Position numbers and translations under genes: made by a program
Source of the DNA: Oceanobacillus jordanicus
GTDB lineage: Bacteria; Bacillota; Bacilli; Bacillales; Amphibacillaceae
Direction: 5' to 3'
Length of the DNA: 64,000 nt
NCBI RefSeq assembly: GCF_022095695.1
Contig: NZ_JAIFZM010000001.1
Coordinates: 390,681-454,680, forward strand
The notes under the pieces: model-generated
What the model was told of the DNA's origin: nothing
Seen by the model: the letters and a program-made list of their open reading frames with translations, nothing else
Database searches by the model: none
Part shown: in pieces, positions 17,147 through 24,716 of the stretch
Layout: every line of letters starts with the position of its first letter
Numbering within the stretch: the first letter of the stretch is position 1

Positions 17147-17620
17147 TTATCTTGGTGCATAAGAGGACATGGAAGAGTTATTACCATACGGATAAGAATA
17201 ATTGATCTCTTCATCAAAAGTTACATAATCAAGGTAAACCATAAGTAGTAAATATCGTTTTCCTGATTGTGGATCACTCAAAATAATGTGATCTCTTCCT
17301 GCAGCTTCAATAATTCCCCTAAAGACTTTGGCATTCCATTGACTATTTCCTTCAAAGGTCATATAGACGGTTGCCTGCTTGCCACGATTTAGACGTAGAA
17401 TATTTTCAATATAAGATTCTTGTAGTGGAAGCATACCTTGCTCAGATCCTGAAGGCATTTGCTGCTGTGTCTGCTGGGTTTGTTGGGGATATTGTTGGCG
17501 TGTGTTATAGACAGGATAATATGCTGGAGAGGCCGTTGGGTAATAATAATATGGGTAACTTGGATATTGATTTCCTTGTGGTAATTGCTGGTTTTCTTGA
17601 TTTTCTTGACTTTCACTCAT
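17147..17620 (-). CDS. gerQ: Spore coat protein GerQ
   Basis: This 157-residue protein is the inner-coat protein GerQ, needed to place the cortex-lytic enzyme CwlJ in the spore and cross-linked by transglutaminase. The N-terminal half is rich in Gln, Pro and Tyr (YPSYPYYYYPTASPAYYP, then QQTQQTQQQMP), giving glutamines for cross-linking. The conserved C-terminal half begins QESYIENILRLNRGKQATVY and continues through FRGIIEAAGRDHIILSDP. The AGGAGGGATTTAC site precedes the ATG. In B. subtilis it is made in the mother cell under sigma E; no convincing sigma-E promoter was picked out here. Confidence 0.94.
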   Translation of the reverse strand: MSESQENQENQQLPQGNQYPSYPYYYYPTASPAYYPVYNTRQQYPQQTQQTQQQMPSGSEQGMLPLQESYIENILRLNRGKQATVYMTFEGNSQWNAKVFRGIIEAAGRDHIILSDPQSGKRYLLLMVYLDYVTFDEEINYSYPYGNNSSMSSYAPR

Positions 17621-17862
17621 GTAAATCCCTCCTAATAATTACTTCTATTTTCAAGGCCACATCACCGGAAGACTTGTAGTCGATCCATTGCTGGCATTAC
17701 GGTGTGCCTTAAAACGTCCTACATTCCATCAACTGCTGGGTGGACAGTTATTATCCGATAGGCATTCCTCATTTCCGCAAAATCTTGGTGCAAAACTCAC
17801 TATTAATAGATATGTAGGAAAGTAGGCAGATATGCAAAAAGAAATAGATGTGAAAATAAAAG

Positions 17863-17909
17863 AAAGGGGGCTGCCTGATCGACTTATCGACTTCTAGGCA
17901 GCCCCTTTT
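17863..17909 (-). terminator. Terminator of hemQ
   Basis: AAAGGGGGCTGCCT pairs with AGGCAGCCCCTTTT around a small inner palindrome (TCGACTTATCGA). On the minus strand it is followed by T residues, directly after the hemQ stop. Confidence 0.88.
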
Positions 17910-17917
17910 CAAACTAA

Positions 17918-18667
17918 TTATATGGAAAGATAGGTCCGAAGATGCTCTTTTGGAAGATGGTTTCCTACAAAGAATTCACCAAATTCCCCGTATTTGGAGC
18001 TCACTTCATCAAAGCGCATTTCATACACGATTTTCTTGAACTCAAGTGGTTCGTGTGCAAATAGGGTAACGCCCCACTCCCAGTCATCAAGGCCGATTGA
18101 GCCTGTAATGATCTGCTTCACTTTACCTGCATATTTACGTCCTGTCTTGCTATGTTCATAAAGCATTTTAGCCCGAACATTTTTTTCTAATGTATACCAG
18201 TTCTCATCACCTTGGCGTCTTCTATCCATTGGGTAAAAACAAATATATTCCCATTTAGGAAGGATAGGCTTAAGACGTGCTTGCGTTTCAGGTAATGTTT
18301 CTGGATCAATCCCGTCTTTAGACTCACGGTATTTAGAAAGCTCTACAACAGATACGTAAGAATGGGCTGGTAGCAAAAACTCACCCATTTTAGATTTGCT
18401 AAGCTCTGTTTCCATTTCAGAAAGCTCATCCATAGTGGGGCGAAGGAACATAAACATGAGATCAGCTTTTTGACCAAGTACTTTATATAGAACCTGACTG
18501 CCGTCTTTCGCCTCTTCTACAGCTTCCCATTTATCAAGTAATTTGTGAAGGCTGTCGATTGCTTGTTTTCGTTCTTCTTCTGTAGCCAGTTTCCATGCAT
18601 TCCAATCAATGGAACGTAAGTCATGCAAACTATACCAGCCATCCATGGTTTCTACTGCTTCGACCAT
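17918..18667 (-). CDS. hemQ: Coproheme decarboxylase HemQ
   Basis: This 249-residue enzyme completes the coproporphyrin-dependent heme pathway of Gram-positive bacteria, turning coproheme into heme b with two decarboxylations. It is a chlorite-dismutase fold protein. The catalytic tyrosine lies in [18 protein letters not shown], and the proximal heme histidine in [14 protein letters not shown], with [22 protein letters not shown] near the end. Length equals B. subtilis YwfI/HemQ. The ATG follows AAGGAGAG. It is divergent from pta, as in B. subtilis. Confidence 0.95.
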   Translation of the reverse strand: MVEAVETMDGWYSLHDLRSIDWNAWKLATEEERKQAIDSLHKLLDKWEAVEEAKDGSQVLYKVLGQKADLMFMFLRPTMDELSEMETELSKSKMGEFLLPAHSYVSVVELSKYRESKDGIDPETLPETQARLKPILPKWEYICFYPMDRRRQGDENWYTLEKNVRAKMLYEHSKTGRKYAGKVKQIITGSIGLDDWEWGVTLFAHEPLEFKKIVYEMRFDEVSSKYGEFGEFFVGNHLPKEHLRTYLSI

Positions 18668-18834
18668 ATTTATCTCTCCTTAAATTTATAAATGTTATGT
18701 GTATGTTTTTACTATAGCATAATTAGGGAATGATATTCATGACATAGATTGTGTATGAGATGACGAATTCCCCTGAAATTTGATATATTGTCATAGGTCT
18801 GTCAAAAAAGTCTCCGTCAACGGGAGCAATTTCT

Positions 18835-18862
18835 TTGATTTACTATGCAAATCATCTAGAAT
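18835..18862 (+). promoter_or_regulatory. Probable pta promoter
   Basis: TTGATT (18835–18840) and TAGAAT (18857–18862) are 16 bp apart, 32 bp before the pta start codon. Both boxes match at five of six bases. In B. subtilis pta is activated by CcpA; no clear cre site was found. Confidence 0.45.
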
Positions 18863-18893
18863 TTAACTATAAGCAATCAGGAGGTTAAGAAAC

Positions 18894-19868
18894 ATGAGTC
18901 AATTATTTGATCAATTAAAAGAAAGAATCTCTTCAAACAACAAAAGCATTGTGTTCCCAGAAGGCACAGATGAGCGAATTCTTACAGCTGCTAGCCAACT
19001 AGGAGCGGAAGGCGTATTGAAGCCCATCTTAATTGGAGAGCGCGCAGCTGTGAAGCAAAAGGCAGAAGAAGCTGGAGTGGACGTGTCTACTTCTACTATT
19101 ATCGACCCAAATGATTTTCCGGAATTCGATCTAATGGTGGAAACTTTTGTCGAAAGACGTAAAGGTAAGGCAACCAAAGAAGATGCACAAAAGATTCTGC
19201 TTGATGAAAATTATTTTGGTACGATGCTCGTTTATATGAACCAGGCAGATGGCCTTGTTAGTGGTGCTGCACACTCAACAGCAGATACGGTACGTCCAGC
19301 ACTTCAAATCATCAAAACGAAGGAAGGTATCAAAAAAACTTCCGGTGTGTTCATTATGGTTCGCGATGACGAGAAATATGTATTCGCAGACTGTGCAATT
19401 AACATTACCCCAGACAGCCAAGACCTTGCTGAAATTGCTGTAGAGAGTGCGGAAACTGCAAAGCTATTTGACGTTGATCCACGCGTTGCAATGCTAAGCT
19501 TTTCAACAAAAGGATCAGCTAAGTCTCCCGAAACAGAAAAGGTAACAGAGGCTTTACAAGTTGCTAAGGAAAAAAACCCATCTCTTGTAATTGATGGTGA
19601 ATTCCAATTTGATGCTGCATTTGTTCCAAGCGTTGCAAGCAAAAAAGCGCCTGATGCAGAAATTCAAGGGGATGCTAATGTATTTGTATTCCCAAGTCTA
19701 GAAGCAGGGAACATTGGTTACAAAATTGCCCAGCGTCTTGGTGGCATGGAAGCAGTTGGACCAATCCTTCAAGGACTGAACAAACCTGTAAATGACTTAT
19801 CACGTGGTTGTAGTTCTGATGACGTGTACAAGCTAGCGTTAATCACTGCAGCACAAGCAGCTGAGTAA
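18894..19868 (+). CDS. pta: Phosphate acetyltransferase
   Basis: This 324-residue enzyme converts acetyl-CoA and phosphate to acetyl phosphate and CoA, the first step of acetate overflow. It is the short single-domain form typical of Bacillus. Signature stretches are SIVFPEGTDERILTAA near the start, VSGAAHSTADTVRPALQII in the middle and the C-terminal NDLSRGCSSDDVYKLALIT. The AGGAGG site is well placed. It is monocistronic, with a terminator at 19891. Confidence 0.96.
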   Translation: MSQLFDQLKERISSNNKSIVFPEGTDERILTAASQLGAEGVLKPILIGERAAVKQKAEEAGVDVSTSTIIDPNDFPEFDLMVETFVERRKGKATKEDAQKILLDENYFGTMLVYMNQADGLVSGAAHSTADTVRPALQIIKTKEGIKKTSGVFIMVRDDEKYVFADCAINITPDSQDLAEIAVESAETAKLFDVDPRVAMLSFSTKGSAKSPETEKVTEALQVAKEKNPSLVIDGEFQFDAAFVPSVASKKAPDAEIQGDANVFVFPSLEAGNIGYKIAQRLGGMEAVGPILQGLNKPVNDLSRGCSSDDVYKLALITAAQAAE

Positions 19869-19890
19869 TAAATAGCTAAAATAAATAAAG

Positions 19891-19934
19891 CAGAACAGAT
19901 TCGGAGCATATGCTTCGACCTGTTCTGTTTTTTT
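19891..19934 (+). terminator. Terminator of pta
   Basis: CAGAACAG pairs with CTGTTCTG outside an inner TCGGAGCATATGCTTCGA stem, followed by seven T. Confidence 0.9.
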
Positions 19935-19957
19935 GTTATCCACTAAGGTTCCTAATG

Positions 19958-20683
19958 TTAGTATGCTGATTTTTCCCAATCCACTTCCATTTCCTCAAGC
20001 ATCTCATAAATAGGATTTTCACCAACGATTTCGTAGGTTGTGTAGCCGATGTTGATCAACTTCTCACTAACATCAATATAATAAATAGGTTGATTTTGCA
20101 TGTTTAAACTATAAATCTCATCCCAGTCTACATTAACCTCTAGACTTTCGCGAACCTCTAGGGTAAACAGCGTATTAAACAAACGATTGATCAAGTTTGA
20201 ATCCTCTATAGTAATCATCCGTTCATTTGACCTATCCCCGTTCCACATATAGTTTTCAATCTCCAGTTGTTCGATCGTTCTAGGATCGAATAGTTCTTCA
20301 TCTTGTACGACTTCCTCAATAGAAATAATTCGTTGTGTAATATAAAGAATGCTGGTAAAGATAATAGCAAATCCAATCATACGGACAAAATGGAAAATAT
20401 ATTGTTTTTCTTCTTGGGCATATTTATATTCAACAAGAGATTGGTACCCGGTATAGAATATGGAAGCGCCCATTGCTATTAACAACGTTAATTGCAAGGT
20501 AGAATAAATGAATAAAAGAGTTACAATCATGATAAGCAGGAATAAAAAAATGCGCTTTATAATTTTTTGTCTGTGGTCGATAGGTTGTTTCTCTTCTTCG
20601 ATATTGTAATGTTGTCGAATCAGATAATTCGCGAGCTGTGTTCCTAACAAAATAAAAGTGCTGAAAATGGAGATTCCAGACAC
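19958..20683 (-). CDS. DUF4181-like membrane protein
   Basis: This 241-residue protein has about four N-terminal membrane segments (FSTFILLGTQLANYLI, then IFLFLLIMIVTLLFIYSTLQ, LLIAMGASIFYTGYQSLV and MIGFAIIFTSILYI). A soluble acidic C-terminal domain of about 110 residues (EEVVQDEELFDPRTIEQ to YEMLEEMEVDWEKSAY) follows. The N-terminal part resembles DUF4181 proteins of Bacillaceae. Function is unknown. A GTG start follows GGGGGGAGAG. It is convergent with pta and has its own upstream gap with a short R2 repeat. Confidence 0.65.
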   Translation of the reverse strand: MSGISIFSTFILLGTQLANYLIRQHYNIEEEKQPIDHRQKIIKRIFLFLLIMIVTLLFIYSTLQLTLLIAMGASIFYTGYQSLVEYKYAQEEKQYIFHFVRMIGFAIIFTSILYITQRIISIEEVVQDEELFDPRTIEQLEIENYMWNGDRSNERMITIEDSNLINRLFNTLFTLEVRESLEVNVDWDEIYSLNMQNQPIYYIDVSEKLINIGYTTYEIVGENPIYEMLEEMEVDWEKSAY

Positions 20684-20790
20684 GAATACTCTCCCCCCTT
20701 GAAGTGAAAGCGACTACAATTCTTTTCTCTTATCCTAACATATCAAAGCCACGGATTGTGCCATACTTTGGGAGGGAAATGTTTTTCGTC

Positions 20791-20860
20791 ATAAAGTGAA
20801 ACTTCAATCAGTGGGGGTTTTCGTTCTTCCCCTACTGATTGGTAGTTGCACCGGGATAAA
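20791..20860 (-). repeat. Modular repeat R2, copy C (70-bp short form)
   Basis: This inverted copy keeps both ends (ATAAAGTGAAACTTCAATCA and TTGCACCGGGATAAA) and the second hairpin (CAATCAGTGGGG pairing with CCCCTACTGATTG). It lacks the whole first hairpin found in copies A and B. Confidence 0.75.
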
Positions 20861-20894
20861 AAAACCTACCTTAACCCGTTATGGTCGAAGTAGG
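20858..20894 (-). terminator. Terminator of lipL
   Basis: On the minus strand CCTACTT pairs with AAGGTAGG, followed by seven T. The T run overlaps the end of repeat copy C. Confidence 0.75.
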
Positions 20895-20909
20895 ATAGAA
20901 TAATGCCAT

Positions 20910-21752
20910 CTATTGAATTTTTTCATTGCGTTTGTGCATTTGTTTTAATCTCTTTTCAAAATGGGATATCTCTACATCCGAGAAATCCATCGTCACAACA
21001 TTCTCTGAGAAAACTGCCAATGCTTGGGTGACACGTTGCTTCATATCCTGAACCGTCAAATCAATTCCGAGTAGTTCAGAAAGGGAACCCATTACACTTG
21101 GGTCGACATTTGGGTAACTAAAGGAAGTCTTCTCATTCTTTTTACCAATTTCATAAAATTGCTGAATCAGTGTTGCGCGTTCCTTACTGTTTCCTTCTAC
21201 ATCTAAGTAAATTTGAATGGCGGCGCCGTCCTTCACACGCCTTTGTGATATACCAGCAAACTTTCTGCCGTTTATACTTAAATCATAGTCTCCAGGACAA
21301 TAGGATTGTACAATCTCATAAGCTTCAATAGCGTCTGTCAGATCATGTAGCATATACTGAACAAAGCTTACCATGGCTTCATAGCAGTCTTGAATGGAGA
21401 GTTGCTTTACACCCGGAAGTATTAAGGAAATGTTTAATACGCCTTTATCTAGGGCGACAGCAAGTCCTCCCGAATTCCGGATCACGACTTGTTTTTTAGC
21501 CTGTTGAAGAAATGCAATACCCTCGTCTATATAGGGTAGCTTTCCATCGGGTATCCCTAGGACAATTGTTTCATCATGTACCCATAGTCGAACAGCAGGT
21601 GGTGACTGCTCGTCGCTTACCGATAGTGCCAACGCATCATCGATAGCAAAGGAGGTCATTGCAGTATATGGTTCACCATGAAAGGTTGGTTGATTAGAAT
21701 GGTCAATATAACGGAATGTTTGATGTCGGATAATATCTTTCCAATTTTTCAT
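20910..21752 (-). CDS. lipL: Octanoyl-[GcvH]:protein N-octanoyltransferase LipL
   Basis: This 280-residue enzyme moves the octanoyl group from GcvH to E2 subunits during lipoate synthesis in Bacillus. It has the lipoate-ligase fold with VIRNSGGLAVALDKGVLNIS and the catalytic cysteine in QSYCPGDYDLSINGRKFAG, the feature that sets LipL apart from true ligases. Length agrees with B. subtilis LipL (YwfL, 281 residues). The ATG at 21752 follows AAAGGAG; a longer frame to 21797 has no site. It is divergent from ywfO. Confidence 0.93.
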   Translation of the reverse strand: MKNWKDIIRHQTFRYIDHSNQPTFHGEPYTAMTSFAIDDALALSVSDEQSPPAVRLWVHDETIVLGIPDGKLPYIDEGIAFLQQAKKQVVIRNSGGLAVALDKGVLNISLILPGVKQLSIQDCYEAMVSFVQYMLHDLTDAIEAYEIVQSYCPGDYDLSINGRKFAGISQRRVKDGAAIQIYLDVEGNSKERATLIQQFYEIGKKNEKTSFSYPNVDPSVMGSLSELLGIDLTVQDMKQRVTQALAVFSENVVTMDFSDVEISHFEKRLKQMHKRNEKIQ

Positions 21753-21870
21753 AAGTACTCCTTTACCGTTTAGGCTTTCTTTAAGAATTAGAAACATCTC
21801 TTTTTTATCATGCTTATCTATTATATAATAATACTATTATAAGAACGAACAGAAACGGGTTGTAAAATAA

Positions 21871-23199
21871 ATGGCATATAAAGACGAGCAATTGATAGAA
21901 GAAAAAGTTTTTAAAGACCCTGTACATAGATATGTCCATGTGAAGGATCGGGTGATTTGGGACTTGATTGCAGCTCCAGAGTTTCAAAGACTGCGCAGAA
22001 TCAAGCAGCTCGGCACAACAAATTATACCTTTCATGGCGCAGAACATAGTCGCTTCAACCATTCTCTTGGTGTTTATGAGATTGTACGAAGAATTATTTA
22101 TAACTTCCAAGGGAGAGAGCATTGGAATAATGACGAGCGATTGCTATGTCTTTGCGCAGCCTTACTTCATGACTTAGGACACGGGCCTTTTTCCCATTCC
22201 TTTGAAAAAGTGTTTAAGCTTGATCACGAGGAATATACGCAAAAAATCATTTTGGGAGAAACAAAGGTTCACGAGATTCTGGAACAGGTTGAGGAAGGCT
22301 TCGCTCAAAAAGTGGCGGATGTCATTGCCAAGACGTATCAAAATAAGCTTGTCGTTAGCCTGATTTCAAGTCAGATCGATGCAGACAGAATGGATTACTT
22401 GCAACGAGATGCCTATTTTACGGGCGTAAGCTACGGCCACTTTGATATGGAACGGATTTTAAGGGTCATGCGACCAATAGAGGATCAGGTTGTCATAAAA
22501 GCGACGGGGATGCATGCAGTAGAAGATTACATTATGAGTAGATACCAAATGTATTGGCAGGTGTACTTCCACCCTGTGACAAGAAGTGCAGAGGTTATCC
22601 TTACAAAAATTCTTCATCGTGCTAAATATCTGTATGAAACAAAGGAATTTGACTTCAAACTGAAGCCGACTCACTTTATTTCCTTTTTCACAGGTGACGT
22701 GAAATTAGATGAGTACCTAAAGCTTGATGAGGGTATCGTATCGTATTATTTCCAGCTTTGGCAGGAAGAAGATGACGAGATTTTACGTGACCTTTGTGAG
22801 CGGTTTATGAACAGAAGATTATTTAAGTATGTTGAGTTCAATCCAAATCTACAAATGGCGGAATGGATGGAGCTCTATAGGCTATTTTCTGATGCAGGAA
22901 TTGATCCAGAATACTATCTTGTTGTCGATTCTTCATCTGATTTACCATATGATTTCTATCGTCCAGGAGAAGAGGAAGAACGACTGCCTATCCATTTACT
23001 TATGCCAAATGGTGATTTAAAGGAACTTTCACGCCACTCAGACATTGTGGAATCCATTTCAGGTAAAAAAAGAACCGATCATAAATTATATTTCCCGAAG
23101 GATTTACTTGAAAGTCTGCCTGACGAGGAAAAGAAAACACGGATAAAGGAAATTTTATACGGGCAAGGGGAGTTAATAGATGCTAACGAATCACGCTAA
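21871..23199 (+). CDS. ywfO: HD-domain phosphohydrolase YwfO (dNTPase-like)
   Basis: This 442-residue protein is a SAMHD1/dGTPase-like HD phosphohydrolase. Its metal ligands are the histidine in HSRFNHSLGVYEIVRR and the HD pair in AALLHDLGHGPFSHSFEKVF, with the later aspartate in SSQIDADRMDYLQRDA. The B. subtilis homologue is about 433 residues and hydrolyses nucleoside triphosphates. The ribosome-binding site is weak. The last 20 bases overlap the start of ywgA, so the two are translationally coupled. Confidence 0.9.
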   Translation: MAYKDEQLIEEKVFKDPVHRYVHVKDRVIWDLIAAPEFQRLRRIKQLGTTNYTFHGAEHSRFNHSLGVYEIVRRIIYNFQGREHWNNDERLLCLCAALLHDLGHGPFSHSFEKVFKLDHEEYTQKIILGETKVHEILEQVEEGFAQKVADVIAKTYQNKLVVSLISSQIDADRMDYLQRDAYFTGVSYGHFDMERILRVMRPIEDQVVIKATGMHAVEDYIMSRYQMYWQVYFHPVTRSAEVILTKILHRAKYLYETKEFDFKLKPTHFISFFTGDVKLDEYLKLDEGIVSYYFQLWQEEDDEILRDLCERFMNRRLFKYVEFNPNLQMAEWMELYRLFSDAGIDPEYYLVVDSSSDLPYDFYRPGEEEERLPIHLLMPNGDLKELSRHSDIVESISGKKRTDHKLYFPKDLLESLPDEEKKTRIKEILYGQGELIDANESR

Positions 23200-23683
23200 A
23201 TTAATGCAGTTTTTTTCTGTAGCAAACGAGGTAACAGGCCGTAAAAAGCTTCAGAAAATGATATATATTCTGCAGAAGTGCAAGCTGCCGTTTGAGGAGA
23301 AATTCCAGTTCCATTTCTACGGACCTTATTCAGAGGAATTAACATTACGTGTGGAAGAGCTTTGTAATCTGCATTTCATCCAAGAGGAAAAGGAAGATAA
23401 GAGCAATTATTATCAATATCGTTACTCTATAACAGATGACGGCCAGTCTTTCTTAGATCAATTTGCTATGGATATGCCTGGTTTGGGGAATAAAATAGCG
23501 ATGCTAAAAGGTAAAAGTTCTCGCTTCTTAGAACTTGTGGCGACAATGCTTTATTTTGATGATTTACCACTTGAAGAAAACATCCAGAAAGTGCATACTG
23601 TGAAGCCGAAGCAAAAATATACCGATGATGAGATAGAAGAGGCCATTACGTTTATTGCCTCTATAAGTGATGAAAACAGTTAA
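23180..23683 (+). CDS. ywgA: YwgA family protein
   Basis: This 167-residue protein matches YwgA of B. subtilis, which also follows ywfO. It starts LTNHAKLMQFFSVANEVTGRKKLQKMIYIL, with the block FHFYGPYSEELTLRVEEL after it; the pattern resembles small winged-helix or SocA/antitoxin-like folds. Function is unknown. GGGGAG precedes the ATG inside the end of ywfO. Confidence 0.85.
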   Translation: MLTNHAKLMQFFSVANEVTGRKKLQKMIYILQKCKLPFEEKFQFHFYGPYSEELTLRVEELCNLHFIQEEKEDKSNYYQYRYSITDDGQSFLDQFAMDMPGLGNKIAMLKGKSSRFLELVATMLYFDDLPLEENIQKVHTVKPKQKYTDDEIEEAITFIASISDENS

Positions 23684-23746
23684 GATGAAACAACGCTTTA
23701 GCTGTGCTAAAATGGGATTCAAGAGTGAAAAAGGAGGATTCCAGAA

Positions 23747-24268
23747 ATGAGTTCTGATAACTCTTCAAACAAGAAGAAACCAAATGCTTTTACTATTATA
23801 AAGGACGATTCAACAGACGGACATGGTGGTTATGGCGCCGGCACGATCAGTTTGGAAAATATGTCACCTGTTATTGTGGACCCTAACGAGAAGAAAGCTT
23901 ATGTCGACATGGGGGCAATGCATGGACGAAGTGATATTGAACGTCGTGTTAAATTCTTGCCGAACAAGGAAGAAGTCCCGAATGGATTACTTTACTGGAT
24001 TGTTTGGGTAAATGTAGAGCGTAACGAAAACGGAACCTATTATGCTGGTGTCGCAGGTAGTGAAATTAGGGTGGACCGTCCAATTAAGCGAGCATACAAA
24101 TCTATGCCAGAGCACGTTACTCATATGGATAAGTCCTTAAAAGGTAAAATTATTTTAGAGCATATGGATGAAGAATCTAAAAAGCTTCTAAAGGATTTCC
24201 TAGTTGAATTTGATCCTGAAATGTGGGCTAATTCTACTGATGAATTAAAAGAAGTGCTTTCGGTTTAA
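23747..24268 (+). CDS. ywhD: YwhD family protein
   Basis: This 173-residue soluble protein matches YwhD by FTIIKDDSTDGHGGYGAG, the block YVDMGAMHGRSDIERRVKFL, and the C-terminal LKDFLVEFDPEMWANS. No function is known. In B. subtilis it also lies next to pbpG. It has a GGAGGATT site before the ATG. A shortened R2 repeat begins five bases after its stop. Confidence 0.9.
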   Translation: MSSDNSSNKKKPNAFTIIKDDSTDGHGGYGAGTISLENMSPVIVDPNEKKAYVDMGAMHGRSDIERRVKFLPNKEEVPNGLLYWIVWVNVERNENGTYYAGVAGSEIRVDRPIKRAYKSMPEHVTHMDKSLKGKIILEHMDEESKKLLKDFLVEFDPEMWANSTDELKEVLSV

Positions 24269-24272
24269 AGAC

Positions 24273-24372
24273 ATAAAGTGAAACTTCAATCAGAGGGGAT
24301 TTTCGTTCTTCCTCCACTGATTGTTAGTTGAACGAATCGGGGGAGTCTTACGGACGATTGTTCCGGGATAAA
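24273..24372 (-). repeat. Modular repeat R2, copy D (100-bp intermediate form)
   Basis: This inverted copy keeps both ends and the second hairpin (CAATCAGAGG…CCTCCACTGATTG). It also keeps the CGTCCGTAAGACTC arm and the CCCCGATTCGTTCAAC linker. The 50-odd bases holding the CCCACT…AGTGGG inner stem are missing. Confidence 0.78.
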
Positions 24373-24558
24373 AGTGTCGATTTTGTGACAATGTTTAAAC
24401 GATTCTAGAATAAATGTACCTGGGTTTGGGGGATTCGAGTATGCGAGCATTGACTCAAGAGCATGTCGGACTTAGTCGATGTTCCATCTACAGACGCTTG
24501 CGCTTTTGTACTGGAATTTGTAAAATATGTATACATGGGCTAACTCATGTATTACTAG

Positions 24559-24617
24559 GACAAAAAGAAGCTGATTCCAATCGGATGGGAGGAATCAGCT
24601 TCTTTTTGTCTTTTTTT
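24559..24617. terminator. Strong terminator between ywhD and pbpG
   Basis: A perfect 20-bp stem (24559–24578 with 24591–24610; arm GACAAAAAGAAGCTGATTCC) is followed by seven T. It should stop transcripts from ywhD and, with its internal A tract, from pbpG. The DNA between repeat copy D and this hairpin (24373–24558) shows no convincing gene. Confidence 0.92.
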
Positions 24618-24716
24618 AGGTCTACCAATCTCTAGGGAACGGAATGGCATAAGTTTTAGCTCGGAAGTTAGATACAAAGGCAAGGAGACTAGCTTATGGT
24701 CTTTTCGTAAACTCTT

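Noticed and set aside
18735..18750. Fur-type box before hemQ
   Set aside because: GAATGATATTC gives only a short, weak match to the 7-1-7 pattern.
24414..24635. 73-codon frame between ywhD and pbpG
   Set aside because: It runs through the strong 20-bp terminator stem and has no convincing start.
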